Below, one piece after another: positions 10,431 through 20,622 of a stretch of DNA of 31,564 nucleotides. Positions within the stretch are counted from its first letter, which is position 1. Every line of letters starts with the position of its first letter. This DNA is from Paulinella micropora. Taxonomy: Eukaryota; Cercozoa; Imbricatea; Euglyphida. Both the position numbers and the translations under genes were made by a program. Location: positions 664,833 to 696,396 of the forward strand of contig BJOX01000073.1 in NCBI GenBank assembly GCA_009731375.1, in the 5' to 3' direction. The notes below the pieces were generated by a model, which did no database searches, was not told the DNA's origin, and saw nothing but the letters and a program-made list of their open reading frames with translations.

Positions 10431-10546
10431 CGCACATACATACATACATACATACACGCATACATTCAAACATACATACCTACATACATACATAAGTATA
10501 CATACATACGTACATACATACATACTCATACGCATACATACATACA

Positions 10547-10639
<93 letters not shown>

Positions 10640-10668
10640 GTATATCTATCTATCTATGTATCTTTCTA
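8893..10668. repeat. Large compound microsatellite block with a 265-N gap
   Basis: (CT)n, then long (CATA)n and (CA)n mixtures with CGTA variants, a gap at 9312-9576, (AT)n at 9577-9620, more (CATA)n/(CA)n to 10578 and (CTAT)n at 10579-10668. The very long open frames on both strands here are repeat artefacts. The block sits between the two divergent genes. Confidence 0.95.
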
Positions 10669-10681
10669 GCCTCGGCGAACG

Positions 10682-13600
10682 ATGCGGCGCATTCGTGGCG
10701 TCGAGGCCTGCAAGTGTGCTTCGTGCAAAAGCAGAAAACAACTAGCATATTCGATGAGGTACACTGTTGATAATAACAGTATGTATAATTGCTGGCCAGC
10801 AAGGATAGTTATGCTCTCGGACATACTGTTATTAATGTGTCTAAGTGACCATCACTACACTTTAAGTGACTATCACTAATCGGTGAGTGATCATCACTAT
10901 TTATTAAGTATCGAGCACTGCATTTTCAATGATCATCACTGCACATAAATCCCTCCCTACGCACGCAATTCTGCTTGAACAAGCGCAAACATGTGCAAAA
11001 ATATGGATGGCATTTTCCCAGAGATCGATCGCGAGTAGTCGCGAAGTCAGACACTCTCCCTCCTCCGAGTCAGACACTGTACCTCTAGCACTACCTCCGC
11101 GGGAAGCTCTGCCATTATTTGAATCAGAGGATGAAGATGGAGTCGGACACCTAGCAGCTGGTCACAGCGACCCTATAGGACCTCCCGTGGAACCTGATTT
11201 GGGCCCGGACGATGAGGATGCTGATCTTTATCCAGCGTCCAGCGAGGATGAAGAGGTGCAAGGCTTGGGTCCTGCACGCTTGGCGGGGGGACGGCAAGGT
11301 GTGCCTGCTGCGTTATCGTACGCAGAGCAGTTTGTGCAAGCGCCTGGTCCGGCTTACGCAACAGCGACTGTGGCTCAAGTAGTCGCTGCCCTGTTGCAAA
11401 TTCAACAGCGACACAATGGCAGTCACGAAATCATGGAAGCTGTGTACGCCGTGATAAGGGACCTTGTTGTGCCAGACGCATCTGTAAGCAGTTGGCACAA
11501 AGTCAAGATGGCAGTTGCAGGCACAAGGGACCAAAGTACCATGATTCATCACAGGTACTGTTAAGATAAAATATCCAATATGTGTGATGAAACTAATGTG
11601 TGTGACGAATGTGAATGAATGGTAGGTGTTACGTCTAAGTGGCCGTCAGTAAACTCTAAGTGACCATCACTAACCCCTAAGTGACCATCACTAGCCCCTA
11701 AGTGACCATCACTAAACGTATAGTGACCATCACTAACTGTTAACTGACCATCACTACATACTACGATGAAATATCCAATGTGTGTGATGCATCGAATATG
11801 TGTGATGAATGTGAATGAATGGTAGGTGTTACTTGGAGTGCTCGCTTACTCCTGCTGCAGACAAGGCATCCGAATGCTCTAACGGACACCCCTTGCGAGG
11901 GGAACGGGTTTTTGTGGAGGACATTTGCACGCAACTGGATGCAAGTATGGTGAACAAGACTTGGAACCAGCTTCAAGCAAGCAGGACGCGCGAGCTGCCG
12001 CTGCACCAGGATTTATGTGCTGCATCCGCTGTTCACCCCGCTACAAGCTGAAAATGCAGCAAGCAGCGAGCTCTGCGGCGGGTGCACAGCAAGAGATCTG
12101 CGTCATACAAGTTTTGTTGGGATCTGATGGCACGCCTGTGGTTTTTACACAATACAGTGCCCCCCACAGTGTATGGGTAAACACCATTAAGAATATTGCC
12201 TTCTCTACATCAGGCGAGCTGTGGATGGGAAGCATAGTGGGAGGTCCGTATATCCCCCCAAACCTTTAAACAAGCATTTTCGTCTCTGGTCCTTCAAATG
12301 CGCCATGCATATGCGCCGCGTATGGTGCGTGACCGGGAAGGAGCCGAGAAGACATGCAGAGTCCTATGCTTAGGAGTGATGGCAGACGGCCAAGGTCAAA
12401 AGCATGTCGCCGGTACTAATCAGAGCGGCAAGTACGCATGTCGCTGCTGCACAGAGTTTGTCACAATTGGGAGCACTCATGCTATCACTCCGGACTTTCG
12501 AGCCTTTCTCCCAGTCGGTCATCCCATGCGCACTGATGCTCGTTATGGACCGCCCTGTGCCACGGCTCCACCCCGAAACAAGACAGCTGCGTGGCATGCT
12601 GATCGAGCGTCGGACGTGCGACGACATAACCAAGGTCTGCGTCCGTTCCAAAAGCCGCACCATTCTCAAGGTGTCAAGTATGATAATGCATGCCAAGGCA
12701 TCCCTGCCTTCGATTCTGTGCTGGATATGATGGTTGATGGAATGCACATTCACCAAAACGCCGTTGCGCATATTGTTGCAATGACGTCGGATGACTCTGA
12801 AGGAAAGAAACATCCCAAACACAAGCCCCTGCCAGGTCAGCCAAGACCTGAATTGACCAAGATCAACAAGCAGTACTCGAACATGGCCTTGGGAATGTCT
12901 ATCAGGAAGGAAATCGACATACGTTACATGGCAGTCCGGGCACTGCGAGGGCAGCGTGGGACGGGGTCACCGAACGGAACATTTGGCAATGCCAAGGTAG
13001 CGGACGTTTTTATTCGTTTTTGCTGCCCTTGGATTTATGATGGTCTGGGCATCAAGCAAGAAGTACTCAAGTGTTTAGCGCGTCTTTTTCGTGTTCTGCG
13101 CGTAACCAAACTGCGCAAAATCCTCTAGCGATCCAGTGGCATTAAACAACCTAGGCACGTGGATCACAGACCAGGTACTTTTGCAAAAAAAAAAAAAGAA
13201 AAAAAAAAGTCAACCGTAGTGATGATCACTACCTTGTTAGTGATGGAAACTAGCCTTTTAGTGATGGGCACTAGACCCGTAGTGATGAGCACTAGCATCT
13301 TAGTGATGATCACTATAGTGGTCGTCATCATAAGGTATATTGTCTAGTCACTACATCTTGACAATACTAATAATGATCATGGTATGCAAGATTTACATTG
13401 AATTGACGTAATGTATGAAGGTGAACATCCTTGTAGGTAATGAAGATTGCACGAGTCCTGCCCAGGACGGAGCATACCTTTTGGCTGCATCAATTTGTGT
13501 GTGGAGTTATGCATCACATGAAGAATTGGGGCCCTCTACCAGAGACTTCTGCGTATTGGCTAGAAAGACAGCAGAAGTTCATGAAAGGCCAAGTACACAG

Positions 13601-14699
13601 CCAGAAAGACCCTGAAACGACCCTTTTAAAACGCTGGAGTGATGTTGCATGTCTGAAGACTACATTTGGACAGGCGCTCTTTGACTTGCAACAAAGCGCT
13701 GGGATGCCAAACACCAGGAAGAAATGCTTTCAGTTTTCAGAAAAGCAGCTCCGGCTCCAGGTGAATCCGAGTGAACCAAACAAGTTAATTTGTACAAAAA
13801 AGTACAAGCTGGCTGAAGAGCAGCGTACGAATGTCATTTTGTTCTTCGAAAAGTACTGGAGAGAGTTAGGACTTTCTCGAGTTGATGAAGACAAGATGCC
13901 AACAAATGAACGTCCTGATTTCTCAGCTCCGAGGCTTCGTTGTGATATTACTAAGCACAGGATGGCAGTCGTCCGAGCGGTGTGCATGATATGTGGTGAA
14001 TCATCCAACAAACGTTACGCAGGAGGAACATGTGCAGTTGCAAAGGAAGATCTCAAAAGAGATTTTCCAGGTGGGGTTCGCAGCAGTGCGAGGTATGGTG
14101 CATATATCCGCTATTACCTTGCAGTGGAATTGACCAATCCAGACATAACTTTGGAACTCGCAGCGGTAGAGCTTCTGCGGTGCTACGCAGATCCCAAAAA
14201 GCGTGGTATGTGGCTATGTAAAGCGATTCCCGATCGCAGAGAGAAATTTACGTTTCTCCCTTTGAGCTCATTGGAGATGCCTTGCGTGACTGCAGACGTA
14301 CCTACCAAGAGTGGCTTCATGTATTGGATTCCGGTCGATGATTCCATTCTGCCTGGTTATATGGAAGAGGCAGTGGATAGGTTGGTGGATGGTAAGGATC
14401 CAGCACCAGCACCTGACCAAGACATTCCTGTGGTTGATCTTGATGCGTTATATGCAAGTGACAGTGAGGCTGAACAGAAACTGCCAGAAGCAAGACAAAT
14501 ACTAGAGGTGAATCTGGAATCGTCAGATGATGAGGCGAACCAAGGTGGGGAGGATTCTATAGCTAGGCCTGACGCTCCTAGTCTAAACGAGATTTTTGCG
14601 GCCCCGGACGGTGAGGAAAGTAATGACAGCGATGCTGAGTACTTCTTGGATCAGCAGGAGACAGATGTAAGAAATTCATTGAATCCAGCAACATTTTAG
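10682..14699 (+). CDS. CACTA (En/Spm) transposase, TNP2 family, with one-base frame breaks
   Basis: Exons fitted by phase: 10682-10758, 11024-11554, 11826-13174 and 13437-14699. The first exon has a Cys cluster (CKCASC). Then comes an acidic stretch, and a conserved-looking core in exon 3: QAFSSLVLQMRHAYAPRM, then CRVLCLGVMADGQGQKHVAG with KYACRCC, as in the TNP2 segment leading to a CxxC. LPVGHPMR and LDMMVDGMHIHQNAVAHI match the family's MH..kN catalytic region. Exon 4 begins with a DUF4218-like segment (HTFWLHQFVCGVMHHMKNWG) and ends in an acidic tail. The protein would cut and join element ends in the nucleus. Frame breaks lie near 11960-11980, at the six-C run 12254-12259 and at the four-A run 13117-13120. 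The last two are homopolymers, so they may be sequencing errors. All three introns (10759-11023, 11555-11825, 13175-13436) carry the CACTA palindrome arrays. The start ATG is chosen because its exon fits the next in phase. Confidence 0.8.
10842..10945. repeat. CACTA palindrome array 10 (transposase intron 1)
   Basis: Five degenerate units (AAGTGACCATCACTA, AGTGATCATCACTA) between the first two transposase exons. Confidence 0.85.
11573..11831 (+). repeat. Direct repeat with a copied splice acceptor, flanking an array
   Basis: A segment of about 60 bases ending GAATGGTAGGTGTTAC occurs at 11573-11630 and again at 11768-11832. The second copy is the real 3' splice site of exon 3 (GGTAG, then GTGTTAC of the exon). 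The first copy therefore carries a decoy acceptor plus the first seven exon bases. Array 11 lies between them. Confidence 0.85.
11636..11760. repeat. CACTA palindrome array 11 (transposase intron 2)
   Basis: Six units of AAGTGACCATCACTAAC type between the two copies of the intron 2 direct repeat. Confidence 0.9.
13215..13345. repeat. CACTA palindrome array 12 (transposase intron 3)
   Basis: Five units such as TAGTGATGATCACTA and TAGTGATGGGCACTAG, in inverted orientation relative to arrays 10 and 11. Confidence 0.88.
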
Positions 14700-14807
14700 A
14701 CACAGTCTACTTTTTAAATCAAGACACTGATTATTAAAAATATCCCAGTGACGCTCATATTTTACAGAGACAGAGTACAGATAACTTTAATATGATGTTC
14801 AATATAA

Positions 14808-15307
14808 CTAGTTCCGGTCACTATGACCTTAGTGATAGACATTCAAAAGGTAGTGATGGTCACTAGATTATGACACTTAGTGAAAAGCACTAGACTTTTA
14901 TTAGCTTGAGCGTGTACTGATCATCGCTAAGACACATTCTAAACAAGATCACTACCCTAGTGCTCGTCACTATGAATTTTATCACTAACTTTTTTTAGTT
15001 TTGTAACACATCACAAACGTAGTGATGATCACTACATATTTCATCACTAGCTTTCATCATAGATCACTAGCGTAGTGATGATCACTACGTGTTTCATCAC
15101 TAACTTTCATCAAGATCACTAGTGTAGTGATGATCACTACGTATTTCATCACTAACTTTTTCATTTTTTTTCACTGATGCAAATAGGTAGTGATCATCAC
15201 TACCCTCATCACTAAGTAAAAAAATATATCACTAAGCTCATCACTAACAGCTTAGTGATGCATCACTACGTACTAAGTGCACATCACTACTTTTCATCCG
15301 TGTAGTG
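14808..15307. repeat. Dense subterminal palindrome array ending in TAGTG
   Basis: The densest array of the window, about 20 motif copies in both orientations. At 15017-15165 a unit of about 53-56 bases, beginning GTAGTGATGATCACTAC and containing TTTCATCACTA, is repeated three times. The array stops at TAGTG (15303-15307). Subterminal repeat regions of CACTA elements bind the element's own proteins, and this block fits that position relative to the transposase gene. Confidence 0.75.
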
Positions 15308-15364
15308 TTCCTTCCTAGAACTCGGTCGGTTGGTTTGGTTAACGTTGACTTAAAGCTTGCTATC

Positions 15365-15399
15365 GGTTGGTTGGTTGGTTGGTTGGTCTTCCTCTGCAT

Positions 15400-15448
<49 letters not shown>
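15365..15448. repeat. (GGTT)n and (CT)n microsatellites
   Basis: Five GGTT units at 15365-15386 and a CT tract at 15401-15448. Confidence 0.93.
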
Positions 15449-15451
<3 letters not shown>

Positions 15452-15554
15452 TGTTGTGCGGCCTTCGCGACTTAACGGGTTTTGGCTTTTGAGGCTTTGA
15501 GCCCAAGGCTGAGACTAGGCTGAAGAAGGCTGTTGGGCTATGGACCTCCGCCAT
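15448..15554 (-). CDS. Possible short N-terminal coding segment (unrecognised)
   Basis: A minus-strand ATG in good start context (GAAGATGGCGGAG) opens a frame beginning MAEVHSPTAFFSLVSALG, then Lys/Pro-rich, and running into the (AG)n tract. No donor site is visible before the tract. It may be an isolated first exon or chance. Confidence 0.25.
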
Positions 15555-15999
15555 CTTCACAACATTCCCAGAACAACTTCTAGTGCATCTGCCTTGCTTG
15601 CAAGTGAAGGTACTGACCATCCGTTACAATGTTACCTGGGAATTTGAAGGAGTCCTTGCCGTCCGCTGCATTGTTTTGCTGGTTTTAGTTTGACCAGAAC
15701 CTGCAAAACATTTCCTTCCGGCAACCTTCCCGAGAAGAGGGATTGTCGACTGTTTATTCGTGCCTGACATAGTTTTGTGCTTACAGTCTCTTGATTGAAA
15801 GAAGTCTAGCTCCTCTGCGCAGTGTCCAGAGGCGTTACAATATACAAAGGAATAAGGTAGAGTAGCCCCGTAGCCTGTTTGTTCAATTTTGTTTGATGTC
15901 GAGTGATTGAGCTATTTCTTACATACATACATACATAATTTACATACATACATACATACATACAGAACCCACTGCTCGAGCAGCTTTTCAACAGGAGCA
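15449..15999. other. Mostly non-repetitive stretch, no firm gene
   Basis: Unique sequence with one (CATA)n patch at 15921-15964. Apart from the weak minus-strand segment at 15448-15554 I see no coding support. Confidence 0.5.
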
Positions 16000-16500
16000 T
16001 GAGATGCATCGTACCTTTCGATACTTTTGTAGATGCGTGCGTGGAATTCTACAGTCCCGCAGGCGACCAGGCTCAAAGGAATTTGGACGCTACCTCCAGG
16101 AACGCAGGTGTTGACCCGCGAAGTCGCTCACTATGTTCTTTTCCAATATCAAACCTGTTTACATTGAAATGCACTCCCGCGAAATGGCGAACCAGTACCT
16201 CAAGGCGCTTTTGTGGTTGAAATTGCTTCGTGCAAGGAGCTTCGGAGGTCATGATACTAAAATCTCGGCACAACCAGTTGCATACGTGGAAGAGAAGTTC
16301 AAGCAGTTCTCTGTTCGACTTCGCGAGAAACTCTTGACAAATACAGCTGACACAGTGGCGTTGGCGTACGTGCAACTGCAGCTATTATTGTTTCGCGACA
16401 GCAAGACGAAGCCTTCCCCGGTCTTCCTTCTGTGTAGAGCAAACTCCACGACAGGGCGAAGTGCAAGTCGCGATACGAGTGGTCTCTGAAGCGCAGGGAT
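16000..16500 (+). CDS. Coding-like region, strand uncertain (unrecognised)
   Basis: On the plus strand a frame at 16133-16489 reads plausibly (KALLWLKLLRARSFGGHDTK, VEEKFKQFSVRLREKLL), with a weaker one at 15999-16120. The minus strand is also open over 16073-16375. It directly follows the 3' end of the minus-strand gag at 16511, so it could be a decayed later part of that retroelement or an unrelated convergent gene. No protease or reverse transcriptase motif is seen. Confidence 0.3.
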
Positions 16501-16510
16501 AACACCCACT

Positions 16511-17032
16511 TCAAGCCGAAGATATCGCTGTGGCGACCGCAGTGGCTCGAGGGCATTGAGCACGATTTTGCTTTTTGCACTTGCATCGGGTGCAAGGCAA
16601 TTTTGGGCACGTCGCGCGCCAATGGTCCTTTGCCCCACACTTATAGCAACCACCTTTCTCTTCCTCACCCTCGCTCTCCTTAGCTACAAACGTACCTTGC
16701 GCCGGTCTGCGAGTGAGTGTGGAGGTGTTGGGTTTGTGAGTTATCTGCCTAGTTTGGTTGCCACGAGATTCCGGACCTGAATTTAGACGGAAATTTTCCC
16801 AAACTTGACGGATGACTCTCTCCACCTCACGGTGGTTCAGTCGGTCCTCGCGTCCGAGTTGGTATACCATAGTATCCAACCCGGCAAACACCGTGTGTTT
16901 CTGGATGCCAGTGATCTCGGCCACAGGAAATCGCTCCACGTCTCCTCCGCTTGCAGGTCTGATGTCGATGGTCTTGTATGTATATGTTTATGTATATGTA
17001 CATGTATATGTATATGTATATGTATATGTATG

Positions 17033-17064
<32 letters not shown>

Positions 17065-17078
17065 CATATGTATATGTG

Positions 17079-17124
<46 letters not shown>

Positions 17125-17149
17125 CATATGCATATGTATATGTATATGC

Positions 17150-17197
<48 letters not shown>

Positions 17198-17208
17198 GTA
17201 TGTATATG

Positions 17209-17285
<77 letters not shown>

Positions 17286-17406
17286 GTATTTGTATATGCA
17301 TAAGTAAACGCATAAGCATATGTATACGCGGATATGTTTATGTATGTACATACCTGTCTGTAGGCAGGTCTTTCACTTCCATAAGCCGTTGAACACGCTC
17401 AGCCAT
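16511..17406 (-). CDS. Retroelement gag with CCHC zinc knuckle, intron-split
   Basis: Exon 1 is 17406-17354 ([17 protein letters not shown], donor GTATGT) and exon 2 is 16958-16511 after acceptor CATCAG. Two bases left over plus one restore the frame, giving about 166 residues. The C-terminal half has [14 protein letters not shown], a C-x2-C-x4-H-x4-C nucleic-acid-binding knuckle typical of LTR retroelement Gag, followed by a further Cys-rich stretch ([14 protein letters not shown]). No capsid homology is clear and no pol follows, so it is probably a remnant or a domesticated piece. The intron 17353-16959 is almost wholly a (TATATG)n repeat. Confidence 0.6.
16975..17335. repeat. (TATATG)n hexamer microsatellite
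   Basis: About 350 bases of TATATG with GTATGT and GCATAT variants, filling the gag intron. Confidence 0.96.
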
Positions 17407-17418
17407 TGTGCCGCTATA

Positions 17419-17696
17419 TGTATGTATGTATGTATGTACGCATAGATAGATAGATAGATGGATAGTAGGACCGCATATTTTACGTATATACGTCTTACAT
17501 GCTTTTGTTGTTTTACTTTTTTATTATTATTATTATTAATAATAATAATAATACAAGGAAAGAGAGAGAGAGAGAGAGAGAGATAGATAAATAGATAGAT
17601 AAATAGATAGATAAATAGATGAGATGTCGCAAAGGAATGTAGTCCTTGCAAAGGAACGCAGTTTCACATCAAACAATAATTTGTGTACTGTGCATG

Positions 17697-17742
<46 letters not shown>

Positions 17743-17766
17743 GTAGGTAGGTAGGTAGGTAGATAG

Positions 17767-17815
<49 letters not shown>
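17419..17815. repeat. Mixed microsatellites with a short unique island
   Basis: (TATG)n, (GATA)n, a (TTA)n-(TAA)n mirror at 17519-17553, (GA)n at 17561-17582, (GATA)n to 17620, a unique island at 17621-17695, then (GATA)n/(GGTA)n to 17815. On the minus strand the island is open (TVHKLLFDVKLRSFARTTFL) and might be a small exon upstream of gag, but no phase test is possible. Confidence 0.85.
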
Positions 17816-17854
17816 CCGTTTCCACCGGCCGCTGCTCTTGCACCACCACCTACA

Positions 17855-18246
17855 GACATACATTACATCACATCACATTACATTACATTACATTACATCA
17901 CAGCATATTATATTTCATCACATCACATCATATTACATTACATTACATTACATTACATCAAATTATATTATATTAAATGTATTTACATGGCAGACATGAC
18001 ATGACACGACATGACGTTACGTCACGTTACGATAGGTTACATAAGAAAAGATAAGATAAGAAAAGATAAGATAAGATAAGAAAAGATAAGATAAGAAAAG
18101 ATAAGATAAGATAAAATAAGATAAGATAACGTGACATAACATAACATAACATAAGGTTACGTTACGTTACGTTAAGTTACATTAAAATTACATTACATTA
18201 CACCAAATTACATCACATTACATCACATTACATCACATTACATCAC
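17855..18246. repeat. Pentanucleotide satellite with drifting unit
   Basis: Five-base periodicity is kept throughout while the unit changes stepwise: CATTA and CATCA, then CATGA/CACGA, GTTAC, then AGATA/AGAAA, then CATAA, GTTAC and back to CATTA and CATCA. Confidence 0.93.
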
Positions 18247-18256
18247 ATGTACACAT

Positions 18257-18522
18257 CTATCTATCTATCTACCTACCTATCTATCTATCTACCTATCTAT
18301 CTATCTATCTACCTATCTCTCTCCATACCTACCCATACTATGTATGTAGGTTATTTCGTCTGGCACGTCGACGCAGCCGCAAGGTACATACATACATACA
18401 TACATACATACGTACGTACATACATACGTACATAAATACATACGTACATACATACATACATACGTACATACATACATACATACATACATGCATGCATACA
18501 TGCATGCCTGTATGTATGCATG

Positions 18523-18553
<31 letters not shown>

Positions 18554-18722
18554 GTATGTATGCACACCTGCATTTGAACCCCCGACCCTTGAGTTTCGAT
18601 TTCAGACCCTATGTATGTATGTATGTATGTATCTATGTATCTATGTATAGTCCCTGCAGCTGCAGCGCCGTCATGTCCGCCGAGTCCCGCCCTCCGCACA
18701 CAGCTAATGTACGTGTGTATGC

Positions 18723-18758
<36 letters not shown>

Positions 18759-18948
18759 ATGTATCCAGGCCACTTGGCAGATTTAATCAAAGTATGTATG
18801 TATGCATGTGCATGTATGTATGTATGTATGTATATATGTAATGTATGTAATGTATGTATGTATGTATGTATGTATGTACGTACGTACGTACGTACGTATG
18901 TATGTACGTACGTACGTATGTATGTATGTATGTATGTATGTATGTATG

Positions 18949-18985
<37 letters not shown>

Positions 18986-19213
18986 TGTAATGTAATGTAA
19001 TGTAATGTAATGTAATGTAATGTAATGTATGTATGTATGTATGTATGTAATTTATGTATGTATGTATGTATCTATCTATGTATATAATCTATGTATGTAG
19101 TCTATGTATGTATGCATGTATGTATGTAATGTATGTATGTATGTATGCCACGGTATGTACGTATGTATGTACGTATGTATGTATGTATGTATGTATGTAT
19201 GTATGTATGTATT
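18257..19213. repeat. (CTAT)n, (CATA)n and (TATG)n block
   Basis: CTAT units at 18257-18320, CATA at 18384-18508, then TATG at 18510-18560. The switch makes a long inverted repeat centred near 18507. More TATG/TACG continues to 19213, with a pentamer patch (TAATG)n at 18982-19028. Islands at 18561-18610, 18649-18715 and 18765-18790 are unique but too short to interpret. Confidence 0.93.
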
Positions 19214-19220
19214 AGCTGTT

Positions 19221-19395
19221 TCAGTAGGGAGGCGGTCCTTTCCTGTCAAGTTGAATGGTTGAATGCGCCGCGTTTTTTTGAAGAAATCTTAAGCCAGCCA
19301 TTATGACTCTTGATCTGAGCTGTGGCTGCCACATCGGTGTGCGATATCGACCGTAGAGGAACTCAGTGGAGATCTGTCCAATCATGATGAAAGAA
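19221..19395 (-). CDS. Weak ORF, possible exon
   Basis: After a CTTCAG acceptor at about 19411-19416 the minus frame reads LSAFALSFIMIGQISTEFLY and on to a stop near 19221. No homologue is recognised and no upstream exon is identified. Confidence 0.25.
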
Positions 19396-19668
19396 AGTGC
19401 AAAGGCGGACAACTGAAGTGAAGCTTTCCCTATGGGCGCATGCCTTGAGGTGCAACCAGGAACCCCGGCTCAGACTAAGACGGCTCAGCGGCATACATAC
19501 ATGCATTACATATATACATATTTTACACGCAGGCAGAATCTGAGTAGCCAAAACTTCTCAGGGTTCAAAGCGAACACTTTCTTTTCAGGACAATTGCTAA
19601 GCATGTATTATTCCTTCTAACCAGCAAGTTGGAGGTGACTTGTCTTGAAAGACTTCAGCCATCTGTGA

Positions 19669-19932
19669 CTACTCGGAGGAGAATTTTATCTGAGCTGCTG
19701 CTCCGTAACTATGATGCGAATGATGTGACACATCATTAATAATTTGTAGTTGGATGGACTGGGGATTACGGGACCTCAAGTGTCCTTGCTCACCACGTTG
19801 CTTGGAGGGATGATCGTCTGTATAGAGCTTGGGCTTGGTGCTTGGAGTCAACACAGTAACTTTGATTGGTGCCGCGCCGCTCAGTCCAGAACTTGCTGAG
19901 TCTCCTAGCCATGATGACGAGGCTCTGTGCAA
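19669..19932 (-). CDS. Weak ORF, possible 3' exon
   Basis: A minus-strand frame of about 87 codons (TVLTPSTKPKLYTDDHPSKQ, INDVSHHSHHSYGAAA) ending in a stop at 19669. The plus strand is also open over 19829-20014, so strand and coding status are uncertain. Confidence 0.25.
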   Translation of the reverse strand: MHRASSSWLGDSASSGLSGAAPIKVTVLTPSTKPKLYTDDHPSKQRGEQGHLRSRNPQSIQLQIINDVSHHSHHSYGAAAQIKFSSE

Positions 19933-20544
19933 ACCAGTAACACACGACCCACGTTTCGTCAGGCTGAGTATTGATGGTACTAATTACGTATACTGTACCA
20001 CTAGCTTGCTGTAATGATTTTCTTCCCTTGAAGTTATCACATGATCCACCAGGTGATATTATACATAACATGACCGCTTGTTACAATTTTGTTATAATAG
20101 CCACTTATTGAATTTGGCAGAATGATGTGATCATGTTACTTTTTTACTTTTCGGGCAGTGGATTTACACACGAAAGTTTTAGCTCCGGCTGTCCGCCGGA
20201 GTTGGAAATGTCACGGGCCGAACTTGATGTCACTGATGATAATCAATGTTAACATAATCACAAAAATTATTATCAGAAGTGATATTATTGAGTCGGGAGT
20301 CATATTAACAACTGCCGCCTCCCTCAGCCTCTTCAATCAACGACTCCTGGCCCAAATTGTCGAATGGCAAGGTTTATTAACTGATGTAAAAACTTGCCAG
20401 TGCTTGCGGCGGACGGTAAAAACTTAATCAATGAAGGCTCAAGTCACGTTCAACCCGCCGCGCTCATACTCATAGTAGTACTTGAAGTTGCCGCCTTCAA
20501 ACCTTTTTGAAAAGTCAGACTCAGTCATTTGAAGTCGAAAGCTT

Positions 20545-20622
20545 ATAACTGAGATAGAACTTTTTTAATACATAAACTTTCTTTTATAAGATAGAACTTT
20601 CTTATAAGATAGAACTTTTGTT
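20545..20622. repeat. Short tandem repeat of about 20 bp
   Basis: Three imperfect copies of a unit containing AAGATAGAACTTT. Confidence 0.7.

Larger units (their letters stand above)
1..15307 (+). mobile_element. Putative large CACTA (En/Spm) element, right part
   Basis: All thirteen arrays of the CACTA-containing palindrome seen in this window lie between 262 and 15307, around and inside two divergent genes, one of them a TNP2-type transposase. The last array ends in TAGTG at 15303-15307, the expected right end of a CACTA element, whose ends are CACTA...TAGTG. The left end is not in the window, because coding-like sequence and an array already sit at its start. No 3-bp target duplication can be tested without the left end. 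The alternative is a smaller element around 10682-15307 inside a locus that already carried such arrays. Confidence 0.4.

Noticed and set aside
8953-10745. Very long open frames on both strands
   Set aside because: They are translations of (CATA)n/(CA)n and N runs; all frames are open because the repeats lack stops.
14808-15307. CRISPR array
   Set aside because: Repeats are 13-21 bp palindromes with irregular short spacers in a eukaryotic setting, with no cas genes; a subterminal transposon array fits better.
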